Origin: a virus
Strand: one strand, 5' to 3'
Length of the DNA: 49,244 nt
Virus record (IMG/VR): IMGVR_UViG_3300046171_000177
Span: 1 to 49,244 of that record
The notes beneath the pieces are model-generated. The model searched no databases. It was not told the DNA's origin and worked only from the letters and a program-made list of their open reading frames with translations. Position 1 is the stretch's first letter. Every line of letters begins with the position of its first letter. Positions 9,398 through 21,800 of the stretch are shown in pieces. Both the position numbers and the translations under genes were made by a program.

Positions 9398-12300
9398 ATG
9401 GCTAAGTTAAGTAGAAATTTTCTCAAAGGTAGAATGAACAAAGACCTTGACGAGAGGTTAGTTCCTAATGGAGAATATAAAGATGGTCTAAACATTAGCG
9501 TTTCAAACGCTGAAGACGGTCAAGTTGGCTCTGTAGAAAACATAAAAGGTAATAAGGATATTGAAAACAACTCTTTTACTTTGTCTAGTTCTGCTGAAAC
9601 TATAGGTAGCTATGTTGATGACGAAAACAATTGTATATACAACTTTATAAGATCTGCTTCAGACTTGGTTGCTGACACTAGCTACACAGACTACTCAGAT
9701 TTTAATAAACCTAGATATACAGGTTACAAGTCTGACATGATCACTAGATTTACTAGAAATGAATCTTCAGACTCTAATGTTACAGAATCTATATTGTGTG
9801 ATGTATATGAAGTTAGAGCTACTGCAAATGCTTTTACTGGAACAATAATTTCTGGATTAGCAAATGACATGCCTTTGTATTTAAGGCCCGGCATGAGAGT
9901 TCAAGCTATAGACGTTAATGGAAATGATCTTTGGGGCGCACACAATGACGTCAGAGTAGTTCAAGCTGCTTGGCCAACTTTAATAGGCGCTTCTACAGGA
10001 ACAGTAGTTATAACGCCAGTTTTAGACGTAACAAACATATACACCTCATCAATGATTGACGACGGTGTAGTTCTTCGCTTTACTGACGAAAGAGTGTTAA
10101 ACTTTAGAGCTGGTACTCAAGAAATAGAACAAAACCACTTTAACGGAGCAGGAGCTGCGGTAAATGCCGGCGCAGTGTATACACCTAAAAATAATATTAT
10201 AACAGGTATAAATGTTATTGATAGTTTATTGTATTTTACCGACGGTCACGACGAACCTAAGAAAATAAACATTGAAAGAGGCCAATCTGGTGGAGGTAAA
10301 TCTACAATTAAAGCGCCAAAGCACCATACTAGACTTGTTATAAGTAAAGACGGTGTAGTTAAAAACATGGGGCATATAAAAAAGCAGAACATTACTGTTA
10401 TTAAACCTGCTCCAACTAAAGCTCCAACAGCAATAGGTTTTTCTACAACAAGAGACAATGTAACATCATCTTATTTATACGACACTAATAACTCTGCTTT
10501 CGCGCTTATACAAAACGATGCAGTGTTGTCAAATCAAGATACTTTGACTGTTATTTCAGGTGTTGGAAACTTAGACTGGCGAAGTGGCGACATAATAAAG
10601 ATTACTGGATTAACATCATCTACTGAGGTAGACGTGGCGTACGTGCAGTCTACAGACTCTACAACGCATGAGTTTATAATAAAAAATATACCTAGCACAT
10701 ATACTGCTTCAACGGCGCCAGAAGTTTGGCTTGCAACATTATATCAATCAGAAGAAATATATGAAGATAAGTTTGCTTGTTTTGCTTATAGATATAAATA
10801 TGCTGATAACGAGTACTCTGTAATATCACCATATTCTAAGCCTATATTTATACCTGGAAAGTATAGCTACGACCCTGTTTCAGGATTTAACTCTGGAATG
10901 GTCAACAACTTAAGAAGAATAAAAATATCAGATTATATTCCTAGAGATATTCCTAAAGATGTTGTTGAAGTTGAACTTATATATAGAGCCACTAACACAG
11001 GCGCAGACAGTCCAGCGTATACGATTAAAAAAGTTACAATGCTTGACGATGAGTGGATAGATAGTATTAGTAGCTTTCATAAAGGTGAGACTATTATAAA
11101 CTCTCAAGTTTTTGGTAGCACTTTACCTACAGCTCAAGTTGATAGGCTTCAAGATGCAGTGCCTTTAAAGGCTGTTGCTCAAGAAATTACAGAGTCAAGA
11201 TTAATGTATGGAAACTACACTGAAAACTACGATTTAATAGATGATTCTAAAAATTCTGTTAAAGCTTCAATAACTAGTAGTATAGTTTCTGAAGATGTTA
11301 GCTCGCTCTTACTCACTAACTCAATAAACACTTTAGAAGTTTCTCAATCTACTTCTTTAACAAACTCTTACGATACGTTAATACCTTTTAACTTAGAAGC
11401 TGACGGCGGCGATGCTGGAAATAATTACAACACTACGAACTATTATTACGAAGCGCCAATGGATGGCGACTATACTTTTGAAGCTAGCGCTTTGTGGGTT
11501 GCTCATAATAAATTAGAATGCGACACCGTCGGCACTAATCTCCAAAGGTTTTTATGGATATACCCTTGGGCCAAGCTACAGTTAGTAGACTATGATAGTC
11601 AAAGTACAGTTTTAGCAGAAGGATTTTTAGATATTCAAGGTGATTTTAGCGGCGGTGGATTTGGGCAGTTTACAGACACTGCTTGGAGTAGTGGTAAATA
11701 TAACCCTAGAGCTACAGGTGATGGATCTTCAGACTTTCCTTATTGGCTAAACACTGCTGGAGAAACTCCGCCTAGCTGGTCAAACCAAACTATCACGCTT
11801 AATCAAACTGTAACGCTATCTCAAGGTGATAAGGTAGCAATAAAAATAGTTGCTCAAGATGCTACAGATAACTCTAGCATACTACCATCTGGAACAACAA
11901 CATTTGCTTACACTTACAACACGACTACAGGTGGTCAGAGTAACCTTGATACGTTTGAGTGGGTTAACAACACGCATACATCAACAGTTTCAAACGGAAT
12001 GTTTAAGTGCACTCAAGCGCCTGAAGAAAGTTCAACAATAACCTTAACTGGAGGTAATTTGTCAATTAAGTCTCAAAGAGAGTATCAATTAGGTGTAGTG
12101 TATCGAGATGCTTACAACAGGCAATCAACGGTTTTAATGGACGACAGAAGTCTTTTAAAAATACCAAAATCAGATTCTGTAAATGTTAATAAAATAAAAG
12201 CTAGATTAAATAATAAAGCCCCATATTGGGCCACTCATTATAAATATTTTATAAAAGAAAACACAGGGCCTTTCTATAATATGGTTATGTCTGGCGCGTA

Positions 12301-15300
12301 TGATAATAACGATTCTTCTACTCTAGCGGCTCATATATGGATTGCGTTTAACGAAAGCAACAAAGATAAAGTTAAAATTGGAGATTTCATAGCCATTAAA
12401 AAGTTTAACGGTCAAAATGTTGCTGCTACAAATCCAAACTATAGGTGGAAAGTACTGGACATATCCAAAGGTGTTCCTATGGTTGGGGAAGGAAGTGATG
12501 AAACAGCTTTGATTGTTAACGCGGCAGATGCTGTTGGTAAGTTTTTTGTTAAAATTGCTAATGATGCTTTTACTGTAGCAACGTTTGGTACTAGTTATCC
12601 TAAAAATCCAAACCCAGACGGAGGTTTGTTTGAAGTAGAGCCTCAAGAAAGGCAAGATTTAGATATTTATTATGAAGTTGGAAATGCTTACCCAATAAGA
12701 TTAGCTGGAGACGCAGCTAGATCTTTTATTGATTACGGCGCAAAAGTAAACTTAGATAGTATTTTTGATCATGCTTGGGTTTCTGGCGAGGCTGGGGTTT
12801 ACAGAGAAGGTAGTGTCTCTGAAATAAAAGCTAATTTTAACAGCGACGACGTTAAAGTTCGCCAAGTTTATGGTGCTAAATCTTTAGGGGCTTATGGCAT
12901 TAACTCTAAAAGCAATGAAAGCTTAGTTAGAATTGTTTTAAACAAACCTGTTAACATTAGAGTGCCAGAAGAAGGTAGCGTAGGACTAAGCTTTGAAAAC
13001 AAAAACGGTGAAAAAGTTACTCTAAAGCTAGCTAAGACTGCTTTAAATACGAAGACTTTATATTTTGTTCCTTACACTCATTCAGCAGATGGCGTTAATG
13101 TTTCTTCAAGTATAACTTTGCCTTGGTATAATTGTGTTTCTTTTGGCAACGGGGTTGAGTCAGAGTCTATTAAAGATGAATATGGACTAACCAATACTAT
13201 ATTCCAATATTCTTCTATTGGCAAAGCAAGTGGGTTTAATATTAATAGAGTTTTTGATGACTACAAGCAAGAGCACAAAAAGAACAATATAATATTTTCT
13301 CAGATATACAACGAAACTTCAGGCGTAAATAGGTTTAACGAGTTTTTAATAAGTGAAGGCATAGTAAAACAAATAAGTCCAGAGTATGGTAGCATACAAA
13401 AGCTTTATACAAGAGACTTTGACTTACTAGCTTTTTGCGAAAAGAAAGTTTTAAAAATACTAGCAAACAAAGACGAGTTGTTTAACGCCGATGGTAACTC
13501 ACAACTTTTATCTTCTACTAATACTCTTGGATCTTATTTTGGATTTTCAGGAGATTTTGGTATTGGCAAAAATCCTGAAAGCTTTGCTGTAGATGAATAT
13601 AGAATATACTTTGTAGACAAAAACAGATCAGCTGTTTTAAGGTTGTCTGGCGATGGAATTACAGAAATATCAAGCTACGGCATGGGTGATTGGTTTGATG
13701 ATCATTTAAAAAAGAGTCAAGCTATAATAGGTAGCTTTGATCAAGATAAAGGCGAATACAATATTACACTGCATGAAGTAACTTCGCCTAACTACAAGAA
13801 AAATGTATACACATTAAGTTTTGATGAGTCTGTCAATGGGTGGACAAGCTTTAAATCTTTTATAAAAGAACAAGGCGTTAGTTTAAATAACACTTATTAT
13901 ACGTTTAAAAACGGTAAGATATGGTCGCACAATAATGACACTGTAAATAGAAATATATTTTACGCGGTTCAGTACAATTCTACTGTTACACCTATAATAA
14001 ACGAATCTCCAGAAGTTGTTAAAAGCTTTTCAGCTATTAATTACGAAGGTAGTCAATCAAAAGTAAATCAATTTACCACTGTTAACTCTGGAGGAGTAGA
14101 TTACACTGACGGTCAATACTATAATCTTGTTGCTAAAAACGGTTGGAGCGTTGAAAATATACAAACAGATTTGCAAGAAGGTGAAGTTTCAGAGTTTGTA
14201 AATAAAGAAGGAAAATGGTTTAACTATATATCTGGCGTTAGTTCTACTTACACTAACGAAAAAGACGGTGGATCAACAAGCAACAACATAGATTTAAAAG
14301 AGTTTTCTGTGCAAGGCTTAGGGTTTCCAACAAGCATATCTGGAACTACCACTGGCTTTGGCCACAAGCTAACTGTTGCTATGACTGAATCTGGAGAAGG
14401 TTGGGAAAGTGACGGTTATGTAGAGTATAACGTAAGCTCTAAAACTAACGGTAGTACAAACACTTTTATTATATCGCCTTTACCTGGTAATTCTATATCA
14501 GCGGAAAACTTTACTAATGTTTCAGCTAATACATACGTTAATTCTATTGCATTTACGAACACTGGCACAGCTAATACGCCGTTGAACACAGTGCTAGCTA
14601 CAATAAATTGGAAAAAACATAACGTTAACTTCAGATGTAAACATCGACGTTACAGAAGCAGGTGGTTATAACGACAACGAGTTTACTTATTTTTTAGAGC
14701 TTTTTGTAAATAGAGACAGAACGAAAGAGAATATTACAATAACAGACTACGTTCCAGGAGCAACCGTAGATTCTACGCCTATAGTAAATAGTAACGCTGA
14801 AATATTGCAGACTGCAGATGAATCTAACTACGCGGAGTTTTCTATTAGTGGATCAACAGCTGAAAACGTGCCTATATCATTATTTAAAGTTACTATGACT
14901 GCTAGGCAAGACTATCAAGGCACGACGGGGTTGCACTACTTTAGCACTGGCCCTAACATGACGTTTTCTCAAAACGCGTCTAATGCAAATGCTTTTAACA
15001 TCGTTAGCGAGACTGTTGTTAGAAACTCTAACGATTTAATAACAAGTAAAAGCTTTATAGTAGAATACAATCCTCAGGCTAATATAAGTCTTGTAGATCA
15101 ATACGCAGTATACATTAGCGGTGGTGTTCCAATAAGTGGTTTTGCGGTGTTTAACGGTAACGAGCTTATAGTAGATAATTCTGCTCAAGAAGTGTCAATA
15201 CCATTTAATACTAACGTAGGTTATAGACAGTTTTTTGCAGAAACTGCCAGCTCAGATATTTCAAACTTAACAGTAAACCAAGAGTCTAAAGAAGTTGTAT

Positions 15301-16484
15301 TTGACTTTGGTAGTGGCTCAGGAAACACAACGCATACTGTAAACTTGTTTATAGACTGGAACCCTAGCACAACGCCTAACGACTCTATAGTTGTTAGAAG
15401 AGAAAGTGGTAATTATGTCAATGTAACAGACGGAGACGGAAACTCAACATTTACGTTGCTTCCAAACGGAGGAGACAACGCTTCGCTATTTGAAGAAGAC
15501 GGTTTGTATTACTTTAAGTTTAGCGTGTATTTGTATACTAATGGATCAGCGCCTGCTGTGGCGGCAAATCCTGGGTTCCATGAAAATCCAATTTCAACTT
15601 GGCTAAATATATTTGCTGTCTATACTACCAGCACTCCTAACGTTTACATAGCAAGAGTTTCTGCCAAGATAAATACTACAGGAGCAACAAGAACAGATAC
15701 ACTAAGATTAATGCACTCAGACGCAAGTACAAATCAAAGTATAACTATAAGTCAGCAGGGCTACGACTCAAGCACTCATACGGCTACGTTTGACGTAAGT
15801 AGCGTGTCTATACCAAAAGAAGGTGGCTCAGGTACTATTAATATAACGGCTGCTAGCACAAATAATTATTTACCTGTTGTTGAGCCTATCTCTACAAGCT
15901 CATTTATATCTTTAGGTAATGTTGTTGATTTAGGTAGTGGTAGTTTTAGTATAGATTACACTGCAGGGCCTAACGGTAGCTTTGAAAGTAATAGTGTTTC
16001 TTTAAACTTGTACCACCCGTATAATTTTACGCCAGCAAACACGTCTTCTGTACTTACTGCAGACGATACTATAACAGTTTCGCAAGCTGCTCAGCCTTAC
16101 ATTAACTTTGAGCCAGCGCAAGCTATACAAGGTATTATTACAGTTAGTTCGTCTGCGCAGACAAATTTTGTTATAAACGTTAGCCATAATGACTATACTG
16201 CAGGTGACGAATCAGCTGCTGATCCTAAGTTTTTAGCTTACAACTCATCTACTGAAGCATACGATATAGACCTCACGCAGTCGCCGGGTGTTAGCTGGAT
16301 TCCTCATGCAAATTTTGATTGGGTCGCAGCCGTGAGCCAAATAGATGGTAACGGTAAGATAGAGTTTGACATTAGCGCTAACTCAACAGGGTCTGAAAGA
16401 AGTGTTTTAATAGGTGTATTCCACTCGACTAACTCTACTTCTACTCCAAACGATACAATAACAATTAAACAACCAGCAAGCTAA
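9398..16484 (+). CDS. Giant tail/stabilisation protein with C-terminal BACON-like domains, +1 frameshift near 14612
   Basis: Two open frames (9398-14671 and the frame open through 14805-16484) join into one protein of about 2,361 residues if one A is removed from the A6 run at 14612-14617 (..TINWK then NITLTSDVNIDVTEAGG). The N-terminus carries the motif GRMNKDLDERLVPNGEYKDGLN, characteristic of the large tail or 'stabilisation' proteins of marine podoviruses and crAss-like phages. The long middle is beta-rich. The last ~430 residues contain about four Ig-like units ending in the BACON pattern (ITISQQG, DTITVSQAA, DTITIKQPA), a fold tied to Bacteroidota carbohydrate binding. It is probably part of the tail barrel or appendages and may contact host glycans. 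The stop codon overlaps the next start (TAATG). Confidence 0.82.
14612..14617 (+). other. Frameshift site in giant tail gene (A6 run)
   Basis: Reading moves from one frame to the +1 frame across an A6 run. Deleting one A restores a continuous protein; the upstream frame otherwise stops at 14671 after 19 residues of atypical sequence. Confidence 0.8.
15172..16484 (+). repeat. About four tandem BACON/Ig-like domains
   Basis: Within the giant tail protein, successive units of roughly 80-120 residues end in similar strands: NDSIVVRRESG, NQSITISQQG, DDTITVSQAA and NDTITIKQPA. The third unit contains PKEGGSGTINITA and FSIDYTAGPN; the fourth contains VSWI and FDISANSTGSERSVLIGV. This matches the BACON layout (G-rich opening, aromatic/WI strand, N-x-R turn, final T-I-T-V-x-Q strand). 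Boundaries are approximate and the repeats have diverged at DNA level. Confidence 0.68.
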
Positions 16485-16837
16485 TGCCAGATGTAACAAT
16501 AACTTTTAATGAAGATTTAAACACCTTAGTAAGCGTTAACGACATAGCTTATTACACAACGCCAGCTGCGTTAGGTGGTTTTGAAAATAACTCCGCAATA
16601 AGCGACGTTATAAAAATGGGTGCTATAACTGCTATTAGCGGCAAGACTATTACAATTGATTGTGCCAATAACGTTACAGTACCTACTACTAATGATTTTA
16701 TTTTGTTTAGCAAAAACAATGCTCAAGAGATGAGTTCTATATCTGGCTATTATGCTGAAGTTAAGTTTAAGAACGACTCTACAGAAGAGGCAGAGCTATT
16801 TAGAATAACCCTAGAGGCAGTAGAAAGTAGCAAATAA
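16484..16837 (+). CDS. Hypothetical small structural protein
   Basis: A 117-residue, beta-rich, acidic protein whose ATG overlaps the preceding stop codon (TAATG), so it is probably co-translated with the giant tail protein. There is no signal peptide, membrane segment or known motif. The context suggests a minor tail or fibre-attachment component; the family is not recognised. Confidence 0.72.
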   Translation: MPDVTITFNEDLNTLVSVNDIAYYTTPAALGGFENNSAISDVIKMGAITAISGKTITIDCANNVTVPTTNDFILFSKNNAQEMSSISGYYAEVKFKNDSTEEAELFRITLEAVESSK

Positions 16838-16870
16838 GTGTAATTATAAACATACAATTGAATTAAAAAT

Positions 16871-17434
16871 ATGACAAATTCAAGTCCAAATAAATTCTTT
16901 AGAAGCAAAGCTAGAAAAGAATATTTAAGAAACGTCAAGCAAGCTGAAAGTGATAGAAAAGGTTTGATGCAGCAATATGAAGACTATGAGTTGAAAGCTG
17001 TTCAAAATCCATACTCTCAAATGTCTCTCAGAACGGAAGCTATGGAGCTTCAACAGCAAGGTTTAGCTCAACAGCAAGCCGATATATTAGCTGGGCTTCA
17101 AGGTGCGGCAGGTGGTGCTGGTATTGCATCGCTTGGTCAAGGCTTAGCTAGACAGGCTGCTAAAGCTCAGTCTGAAGTTGCTGGTCAAATGGCGCAGCAA
17201 GAGAATCAACTAAAAATGATGGAAGCTCAAGCTCAAATGAGAATAGAAGAAGCTCAACAACAGTTTGATTTAGGTAGAATGGAAACTATGCTTGGCATGT
17301 CAATGGAAAGAGAAGCAGCTATAAGAGAAGGTGAGCTTGCTAGAAGAGGTCAAAACAAAGCGTTGTTTGGTAACATTGTTTCTTCTTTAATTGGCGGTGG
17401 ATCAGACGTAGCGGCAGCGTACGTTGGAAGATAA
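16871..17434 (+). CDS. Helical Q/A-rich internal virion-type protein
   Basis: A 187-residue protein, almost wholly helical. The N-terminus is basic and residues 40-150 are rich in Q, A and E. A glycine/alanine stretch around residue 75-85 (GLQGAAGGAGIASLGQGL) and a hydrophobic C-terminal segment (ALFGNIVSSLIGGGSDVAAAYV) could insert in membranes. The pattern resembles small internal or ejected proteins of podoviruses (T7 gp14-like in character, not proven by homology). It is followed by two further candidates for internal proteins. The leader contains GTAATTATAAA at 16841, shared with another intergenic gap. Confidence 0.68.
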   Translation: MTNSSPNKFFRSKARKEYLRNVKQAESDRKGLMQQYEDYELKAVQNPYSQMSLRTEAMELQQQGLAQQQADILAGLQGAAGGAGIASLGQGLARQAAKAQSEVAGQMAQQENQLKMMEAQAQMRIEEAQQQFDLGRMETMLGMSMEREAAIREGELARRGQNKALFGNIVSSLIGGGSDVAAAYVGR

Positions 17435-17449
17435 TAATCAATATAAAAA

Positions 17450-18883
17450 ATGGCAGTAAACGAATCATTATTACAATCAGCTAGACGTATGTACAGATCA
17501 ATGTACATGCCTGAAAGCAAGGCTTGGATCGGACAAATAGCTAAGTCTGCAGAGAACGCTGTTTCTAATATAGCGGCGGCTGTAGAGCAAAAAAGAGCTG
17601 AAAATGAGGCTGAGTTTAAAGTGGCTGAAAAAAGTCTTTTAAACGAAATGAAAGACAATAAAATCAGTAGAGATCAATTTGAAGGTAGACTTAGAGATTT
17701 AAAAGATCAATATGATCAAGCTAGTAGAACGAGTACTAGAGTGTTTGGGAACAAAGAACTAAAGTCAGACGCCAAGTCTCAAATGCAAGATGTATTGAAT
17801 AGTGTTGAAAGATACACTGAAGATATAGACTATGTTGATCAGTATTTAAAAACACCTACTAACAGCTCTAAAGCCAATAACTTAGGGGATCAAATTGATC
17901 AAACATACATTGCTTCAAGTAGGTCTGTAGAAGATCTTATATATAAAGACGATGGCGTCTATGTTATGAATCATTTAGGCGAAGAAGAAAGATTAAGTAA
18001 GTTTAAACCTCCTATGCAGGTTTGGAATGAAGGTATTGATACGCTAAGTAAATCTCTAGAGCTTATTGCTCAACGCGCAGATAAAAGAGATTGGGACAAT
18101 GATATGTCTAAGACGTACAGAGGAACTTTAAATAAAATTGTTCAAAACAAAAACTTTAAGTCTGTATTATTTGACGACATAGATGATTTTAACTGGGCTG
18201 TAGAAGAAATAAAAGAGCGCAACGAAGCTTTACCTGCAAATGAAAAAATAGACATAAACGACGACGACGCCATGCAAAGAGCTATAGAGGTTTTGCGAGT
18301 AGAATACGACGAAAATCCAGAAAAGTTTAAAAAGCTTTTTATAGAAGACATGATGGAAGTTGGTAAAGATAGACACACAGAAAACAAAACACAAGGTGGG
18401 GTTGACGGTGGCTTTAATCCAAATAAATCTTATAACACTGCGCTTGGCGCTGGAAACTATCAGTTTGTTCAAGGTTTGTTTAACTCTATAGAAACTGGCT
18501 TTGTACAAAGATCTAAAGGTGTAATCTATGAAAGAGACGAAAAAGATGGATTATTTTATCAAAAAGATACTCAAGGCGGTAATAGAGGCAAAGGCTTGAC
18601 GAAAGAGCAAATGGCTGTTTTACTAGGTATATCTGGCTACGCTGAAGAGTTTGGTGTTGATTTTACTAAAACTCAAGGCGAAGGTGAAGTGAAAGATAAT
18701 GAGTTAACTAAGCTAAAAGCTCAGCTTAAAATACTACAAGCAGAAGCTGATGAAGCTGAAGTTAAAGCGGCAGGAGCGGTGTGGAGCCCAACAAGAAAGA
18801 AAAATCAAAAAATATTTGAGCAAAAAACGAGGCAAATAGAAGAGCTTCAAAATCAAATTAAACAACTAGAATCACAACAATAA
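17450..18883 (+). CDS. Coiled-coil internal virion-type protein
   Basis: A 477-residue charged helical protein. Residues 30-140 and 415-477 are strong coiled coils (for example KLKAQLKILQAEADEAE and IEELQNQIKQLESQ). A short glycine-containing domain at about 310-400 has some resemblance to lytic or virion domains (GAGNYQFVQGLFNSIETGFVQ) but no catalytic Glu can be assigned. The stop codon is followed by the giant ejected protein after one base. An internal core or ejection role is inferred from position. Confidence 0.68.
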   Translation: MAVNESLLQSARRMYRSMYMPESKAWIGQIAKSAENAVSNIAAAVEQKRAENEAEFKVAEKSLLNEMKDNKISRDQFEGRLRDLKDQYDQASRTSTRVFGNKELKSDAKSQMQDVLNSVERYTEDIDYVDQYLKTPTNSSKANNLGDQIDQTYIASSRSVEDLIYKDDGVYVMNHLGEEERLSKFKPPMQVWNEGIDTLSKSLELIAQRADKRDWDNDMSKTYRGTLNKIVQNKNFKSVLFDDIDDFNWAVEEIKERNEALPANEKIDINDDDAMQRAIEVLRVEYDENPEKFKKLFIEDMMEVGKDRHTENKTQGGVDGGFNPNKSYNTALGAGNYQFVQGLFNSIETGFVQRSKGVIYERDEKDGLFYQKDTQGGNRGKGLTKEQMAVLLGISGYAEEFGVDFTKTQGEGEVKDNELTKLKAQLKILQAEADEAEVKAAGAVWSPTRKKNQKIFEQKTRQIEELQNQIKQLESQQ

Positions 18884-18884
18884 T

Positions 18885-21800
18885 ATGTTTGAACTTGACG
18901 GTGATATTTTATCGGTAGAAGACATACAGTCTATAGCTGATAGCTTAAACATTTCTTACGACGATGCTTTTGCTAAGCTTGCGCAGCAAGGTTTAATACA
19001 ACCTACGTCTACAAATAATATGGATCTTGACCCGCAGCAAGAACCTGAAAACGTAGCTAAAAGCGAAAAGTTTGATTTTACATTTAAAAACGTAGCTAAT
19101 GATGTTTTTGGCCCTAGTCTAAGTATACTATCTAGCTTTGCAAAAGGAGTAGTAGACATTACCGACTCAGCGTTTGATTTAGCAGAAGCAGCGGTTCAAA
19201 TGCAAAACCCTGTCACATCACATCTATATTTTGCTAAAAGAAGAGCCGCTGCTATGGCAGGCATGACTTATGACGAGTTTGAAGAGCAAATTGACGATCC
19301 TTACAATATTGTAGATTTATCTGGCGTTTCAAATTTTTTAGATAAAAGCGTTATTAAGTTTGAAGATGAAGAAGGTAAAAGATTAGACTATACAGAACTT
19401 GCAGAGCAAGGACGATACGGCGACGCTGCTACGAGCTTTGTTATGGAGACGGCAGGAGCTGCGCCATCTTTGATAGTGAGCATGGCTCCAGGCGGGTACG
19501 CACTGCTAGGTGGAACTTCTTTTATAGACAAATTAAATACAGACTTAGTAGAAAGACCTGATGAAACTATAAGCCAAATAATGGGTAACGCCGTTGTGTT
19601 TGGCGGAGCTGATATGGTTGGAGAATATTTTGGAGGTAGATTTTTAAGAAAAATGGTTAAAGGCGTTGTGCCGAGAACTGGCGCTAAAATACCTAAAGAA
19701 GTTGAAGACGCTATGGTTGGCGGTGTTGGAGGCGTTGTAAGATCTATATTCAAAGGTGGTGGCTCTGAGTTTATGCAAGAATCTATAACTTCTGTAATAC
19801 AAAGTGCTGGAGATGAGTTAATATATGGTGACGAAACAAGTGCTTCGCAGTATTTTAGAAAAGCGTTACACGCTGGTATGATTGGCTTTGCTTTAGGCGG
19901 TGGAACAGGTACAGTGTCTACGTTAAAAAATAGAAAAGACAATGAAAAGTTTTACGAATATTTAGCGCCTAAGAGCTATAAAAAACAACAAGTAGAACTT
20001 AGTCAAGCTTTAGAAGAAGCTGAGTCTGATCTAGAAAATGCACCGGCGGATAATAAAGATGTTTTTCAAAAAAGAGTTGACGATATAAAAAATAAAAAGC
20101 AAGAATTAAAAGATCAGCTTTACGACAGGTTTCAAACAATGCAGCAAGATGAAAACGAAATGCAATATTATCTTGATAATTTGAACGATCAGCACAAACA
20201 ACTAGATATAATAACAGGTGGTCGTAAGTTTTCTGACTCTGCTAAAAATCAAGCTAAAAAAGATTTTACAGAATCGGCCAAAAACAATGAAGACTTGTTT
20301 GCTGTTACTGACTTAAACTATGACAAAGATGTAGAGCTAGAGCTATCTAAGTATTTTAAGTTGGCCTCTGACATTGATAATAGAAACAAAAACTTATGGT
20401 TTAAAGCAAAAGATCTAAGCTACGAATATATAGACACTCAAGAGAAGTTTGATGAACTTAAAAAACAATACGGTAAAGATATAGCTAATGAAGCTGACGG
20501 CTTTTTTGAAACTACTGTTGATGGTAAAAAGAAAATATTTATAAATAGAGATGTAGCCGCTATGGCAGAGGCTACGAATGTTATTGGTCACGAGCTACTG
20601 CATTACGCTATAAGTAATAGATTTGCTAATGATCCTCAAGCACTAAGGGCCTCTGTGGTAGAGTTTACTAAGTATTTAGATCAAGTAGATCCTTTTATTA
20701 AAAAGTCTATTGAAAAAAGATTAGCAAATCCTAAAAATCGCTATGCTAAGCTAGACGCAAACGGAAAGGTTCAAAGAGATCAAGACGGTCTTATAGTAAT
20801 GAATAAAGAAAGCTATATTGAAGAATACTTTAACATGTTCTCTGATCTTATAGATAAGAAAAAAATAAAAGCTGTAGAAGAAGCTTCAGATGGTATTAAA
20901 AATAGCTTTAGATCTATGGTTAGAGGCTTAGGAGGCTTTAGCAAAGTAGACTTTAATAGCGGTCAGGAAGTGTTTAACCTGCTTATAGACTATAACAAGA
21001 ATATAAATAGAGAAGGTTTATTAGGTAGAGTTACTCAAAAGAAAATTATTGAAACTGTATCTGGCAAAAAAGTACAAGCAGGCGAAGCAGGTGTAAGCAA
21101 ATCTATGACTGCTGAGCAAAAAGCTACAGCTGAAAGCGAAATAAAAAGACTTGGTAGAGAAGGTTTGGTAGGCGATAATCTTAGAGAAAAAGGCATTGGT
21201 AAAGTTTTATTTGACGCTAGCTTTGAAGATATATACAGTAGAATAAAAAGTGAGGGTTATCTTGACAATTTAATAGCGTCTAAATTTAAAGGTGACGTAG
21301 TGCCTAGAGACTTTGTCGACAAAGTATATTCAGAACTAACTTCGCATGCTAAGAACTTTAACCCCGAGCAAAACGATGACTTCTTCGGCTATTTAAACTC
21401 ACAAATAGCTAATAAAGCTGGCAATGTATATAACAGAGAATATAAGGTTGATCAAACAGCTGCTGGTAGAGCCAGAGACATAGGCGAGACGACGCAAGAG
21501 GGTGAAATTAAAGTACAAGTCGAAGCAGACACAGATGCTGCGTTAGAAGCGCTAGAAACAGAAGATTTATCTGTAGCAGGTCGAGCTAGAGCGCAAGCTA
21601 AAGAAGGCGCAAAGCAGTCTAAGTTTAGAAGAGCTATTGGTTTTGAAACAGACGGCAAAAACTACAACAATATATTAGATGCTACTAAAAAAAGCTTGGC
21701 GCTAGCTTATAGAAAAACACAAGATATAAAAGATCCTGCTAAAAGAGCTAGGGCTATAAAGAAAATATTAAGAGAAGAATACTTTACTAAAGGTCTTACT

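Noticed and set aside
14612-14618. A AAA AAC slippery heptamer suggesting programmed -1 frameshifting in the giant tail gene.
   Set aside because: The zero frame is AAA AAA CAT, not A AAA AAC, and the needed change is +1, not -1. Seven other +1 breaks without such heptamers make a sequencing insertion more likely.
19388-19942. Long minus-strand open frame (184 codons) inside the ejected-protein gene.
   Set aside because: It is Pro/Ser-rich and lies antisense to a clear protein with membrane-like and glycine-rich segments; a codon-bias shadow.
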